From: Hansschlegelia plantiphila
Lineage (GTDB): Bacteria > Pseudomonadota > Alphaproteobacteria > Rhizobiales > Methylopilaceae
Direction: 5' to 3'
Assembly (NCBI RefSeq): GCF_027922265.1
Contig: NZ_BSFI01000001.1
Span: forward strand, 186,001 to 250,000
Length of the DNA: 64,000 nucleotides
Shown here: one piece after another, positions 62,606 through 64,000 of the stretch
How the letters are laid out: the number at the start of each line of letters is the position of its first letter
Numbering within the stretch: the stretch's first letter is position 1
Translations under genes and position numbers: made by a program
The notes under the pieces: model-generated
Database searches by the model: none
Seen by the model: the letters and a program-made list of their open reading frames with translations, nothing else
Told to the model about the DNA's origin: nothing

Positions 62606-64000
62606 ATGTCTCTGTTGGCTAGCCTGATCTACCGGGTCATCGGCGCGGTGACGCTCTGCCTGCTCTGCGCGGCGGCCTGGGTGATGGTCGACGCCAACCG
62701 GAACATCCGGGCCGAGGTGACGGCTTCCGCGGACCGCGTGGCGCAGCAGGCGGCCGGCCTCGCATGGCGCGAGATGACGTTCCGCGGCAGCGTCGGGGCG
62801 AACGCCAAATTCGCCTTCCCGGACTGGCGGAGCTCCGACACGCTCCGCGTCATCAGTCCGGGCTACTGCGTCAGCCTCGCCTGGACCGGCGAGGCGCCGC
62901 TCAGGCTCTGCGGCGGCCCGGCGAACGTCGGCGCTTCGGCGCCGACGTGGTTCATGGCGTTCTATCGCGCGATCTTCGGCCCGACCGAAGCAGAGACCCG
63001 CAACATCCACGTGTTCAAGCAGACCGCTGGCGTCGTCGTCGCCGAGGCGGACGAGGGCGCTGCGGCCCGGCAGGCCTGGCGCCAGGTGAGCGTGGTGGTC
63101 GGCGTCGCCGCTGCGATGGCGGTCGGGATCGGCCTGCTCGCGACCCTCGCGATCGGCCACGCGCTGCGGCCGGCCGACGTGATCGTCGCGGGCCTGAAGC
63201 GACTGGAGGCCGGCGACCTCGGCGCGCGGCTGCCCGCGTTCAGGACACGCGAGTTCGACCTGATCGCGCGCGCCTTCAACGATCTCACCCAACGCCTGTC
63301 GCACACCACCGCGCAACGCGCGGCGCTGACGCGCCGCCTGTTCCAGGTGCAGGAAGACGAGCGTCGGTCATTGGCGCGTGACCTCCATGACGAGTTCGGG
63401 CAATGCCTGACCGCGACCCGCGCGCTCGCCGCGGCGATCATGGCGGCGAGCGAGACGGAGCGACCGGACGTCGCCGAGGAGGCGCGCGAGATAGGGAGCA
63501 TCAGCGAACGGATGATGGCGACCCTCCGAAGCACCCTCTCGCGCCTGCGGCCGCCCGAGCTCGACGAGGTGGGGCTCGAGCGCAGCCTCGATCATCTGGT
63601 CGCGAGCTGGAACGCCCGTCTCGCAGCGCCGGCGGGACAATCTGCGCCGCCCGTGTTCCGCCTCGACATCATCGGCGGCCTCGCCGCCGTGCCCAATCAG
63701 GCCGCGCTGACGATCTACCGCGTGGCCCAGGAATGCCTGACCAACGCTGCGCGGCATGGCGCTCCCACCGAGGTTCGGGTCAAGGTCGAACGCACGGCGG
63801 GCGCTGACAACGCGGTCGCCTTGACAGTGGAGGACGACGGCGGCGGCGATCCGGCCTCGCTGACCGACCGCGCGGGACATGGCATCCTCGGCATCCGCGA
63901 ACGGATCGAGGCGTTGGGCGGCAGGCTCACGACCGGGCCGGCGGCGCACGGGGTGCGGATCGCCGCGATCATCCCTCTCTACGGCCTCGAACCGGCCGGG
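62606..64000 (+). CDS. Sensor histidine kinase of UhpB/MoxY type (3' end outside window)
   Basis: This is a 465-residue fragment of a membrane histidine kinase: helix 1 (about 8-28), a periplasmic sensor with two cysteines (C88, C102), helix 2 (about 162-182), HAMP (183-235), a HisKA_3 dimerisation helix with phospho-acceptor His261 (RSLARDLHDEFGQ), and an ATPase domain with QECLTNAARHG, DDGGGD and GHGILGIRER. The type pairs with NarL/LuxR-like response regulators. In Paracoccus the MoxY kinase of this class controls methanol dehydrogenase, so placement head-to-head with xoxF suggests a similar role. No stop codon occurs before the window end. Confidence 0.92.
   Translation, partial: MSLLASLIYRVIGAVTLCLLCAAAWVMVDANRNIRAEVTASADRVAQQAAGLAWREMTFRGSVGANAKFAFPDWRSSDTLRVISPGYCVSLAWTGEAPLRLCGGPANVGASAPTWFMAFYRAIFGPTEAETRNIHVFKQTAGVVVAEADEGAAARQAWRQVSVVVGVAAAMAVGIGLLATLAIGHALRPADVIVAGLKRLEAGDLGARLPAFRTREFDLIARAFNDLTQRLSHTTAQRAALTRRLFQVQEDERRSLARDLHDEFGQCLTATRALAAAIMAASETERPDVAEEAREIGSISERMMATLRSTLSRLRPPELDEVGLERSLDHLVASWNARLAAPAGQSAPPVFRLDIIGGLAAVPNQAALTIYRVAQECLTNAARHGAPTEVRVKVERTAGADNAVALTVEDDGGGDPASLTDRAGHGILGIRERIEALGGRLTTGPAAHGVRIAAIIPLYGLEPAG

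Overview
This window is high-GC chromosomal DNA from an alphaproteobacterium, most likely a methylotroph of the order Hyphomicrobiales (Rhizobiales). The evidence is conserved gene neighbourhoods of that group (miaB-phoH-ybeY-corC-lnt-HTH-metK-trmB and rimP-nusA-ylxR-infB), a lanthanide-type PQQ methanol dehydrogenase (XoxF), heterotetrameric sarcosine oxidase, and a SoxYZ/CXXCW accessory operon typical of organisms using periplasmic quinoproteins. The species cannot be named from this sequence alone. No rRNA or tRNA gene, CRISPR array, phage or insertion sequence was recognised.

Layout. 1-4512: translation and transcription operon rimP-nusA-ylxR-infB on the minus strand, with infB cut by the window edge. 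4721-8160: a GGDEF/EAL protein, a short DHFR-like protein and an FUSC-type exporter. 8159-16393: the plus-strand housekeeping run miaB, phoH, ybeY, corC-like, lnt, phrR/praR-like HTH, metK, trmB. 16435-18685: a small YARHG protein, a Bcr/CflA-type MFS exporter and an XRE-cupin regulator. 18773-25134: soxB-D-A-G sarcosine oxidase with a divergent LysR gene. 25240-29810: a TonB-dependent receptor divergent from a secreted PQQ-propeller protein that lacks the usual catalytic aspartate. 29814-31966: a transglutaminase-like protein and Ada.

32075-41184 is the most unusual segment. A LysR regulator is divergent from a tightly packed nine-gene operon: ABC importer (three genes), two SDR dehydrogenases, a close relative of creatininase, a Rieske oxygenase and two tandem ureohydrolases. 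I infer a catabolic route for an imported N-methylated, cyclic-amide or guanidino compound, which could end in urea and an amine. Sarcosine oxidase elsewhere in the window could take a sarcosine product, but this is a hypothesis.

41432-43972 holds a SoxYZ-like carrier, a CXXXCW rhodanese-like protein, a thioredoxin and a CcdA-like transporter, which fits periplasmic thiol chemistry linked to quinoproteins. 44235-46217 is a CoA-transferase with an extra C-terminal domain. 46303-50633 pairs a 1239-residue RTX metalloprotease (serralysin type) with an HlyC-like lysine acyltransferase. 51110-60441 is mostly housekeeping: rplS, trmD, GNAT, IsdG-like haem monooxygenase, pyrE, nth, DUF2244, a 54-residue membrane protein, galE, a second GGDEF/EAL protein and argB.

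60574-64000: xoxF followed by several strong hairpins, and divergent from a sensor histidine kinase (cut by the window edge) of the MoxY/UhpB type that may control it. The two cyclic-di-GMP proteins are opposites. The one at 4721 keeps GGDEF and has a decayed EAL domain, while the one at 56964 keeps EAL and has a decayed GGDEF.
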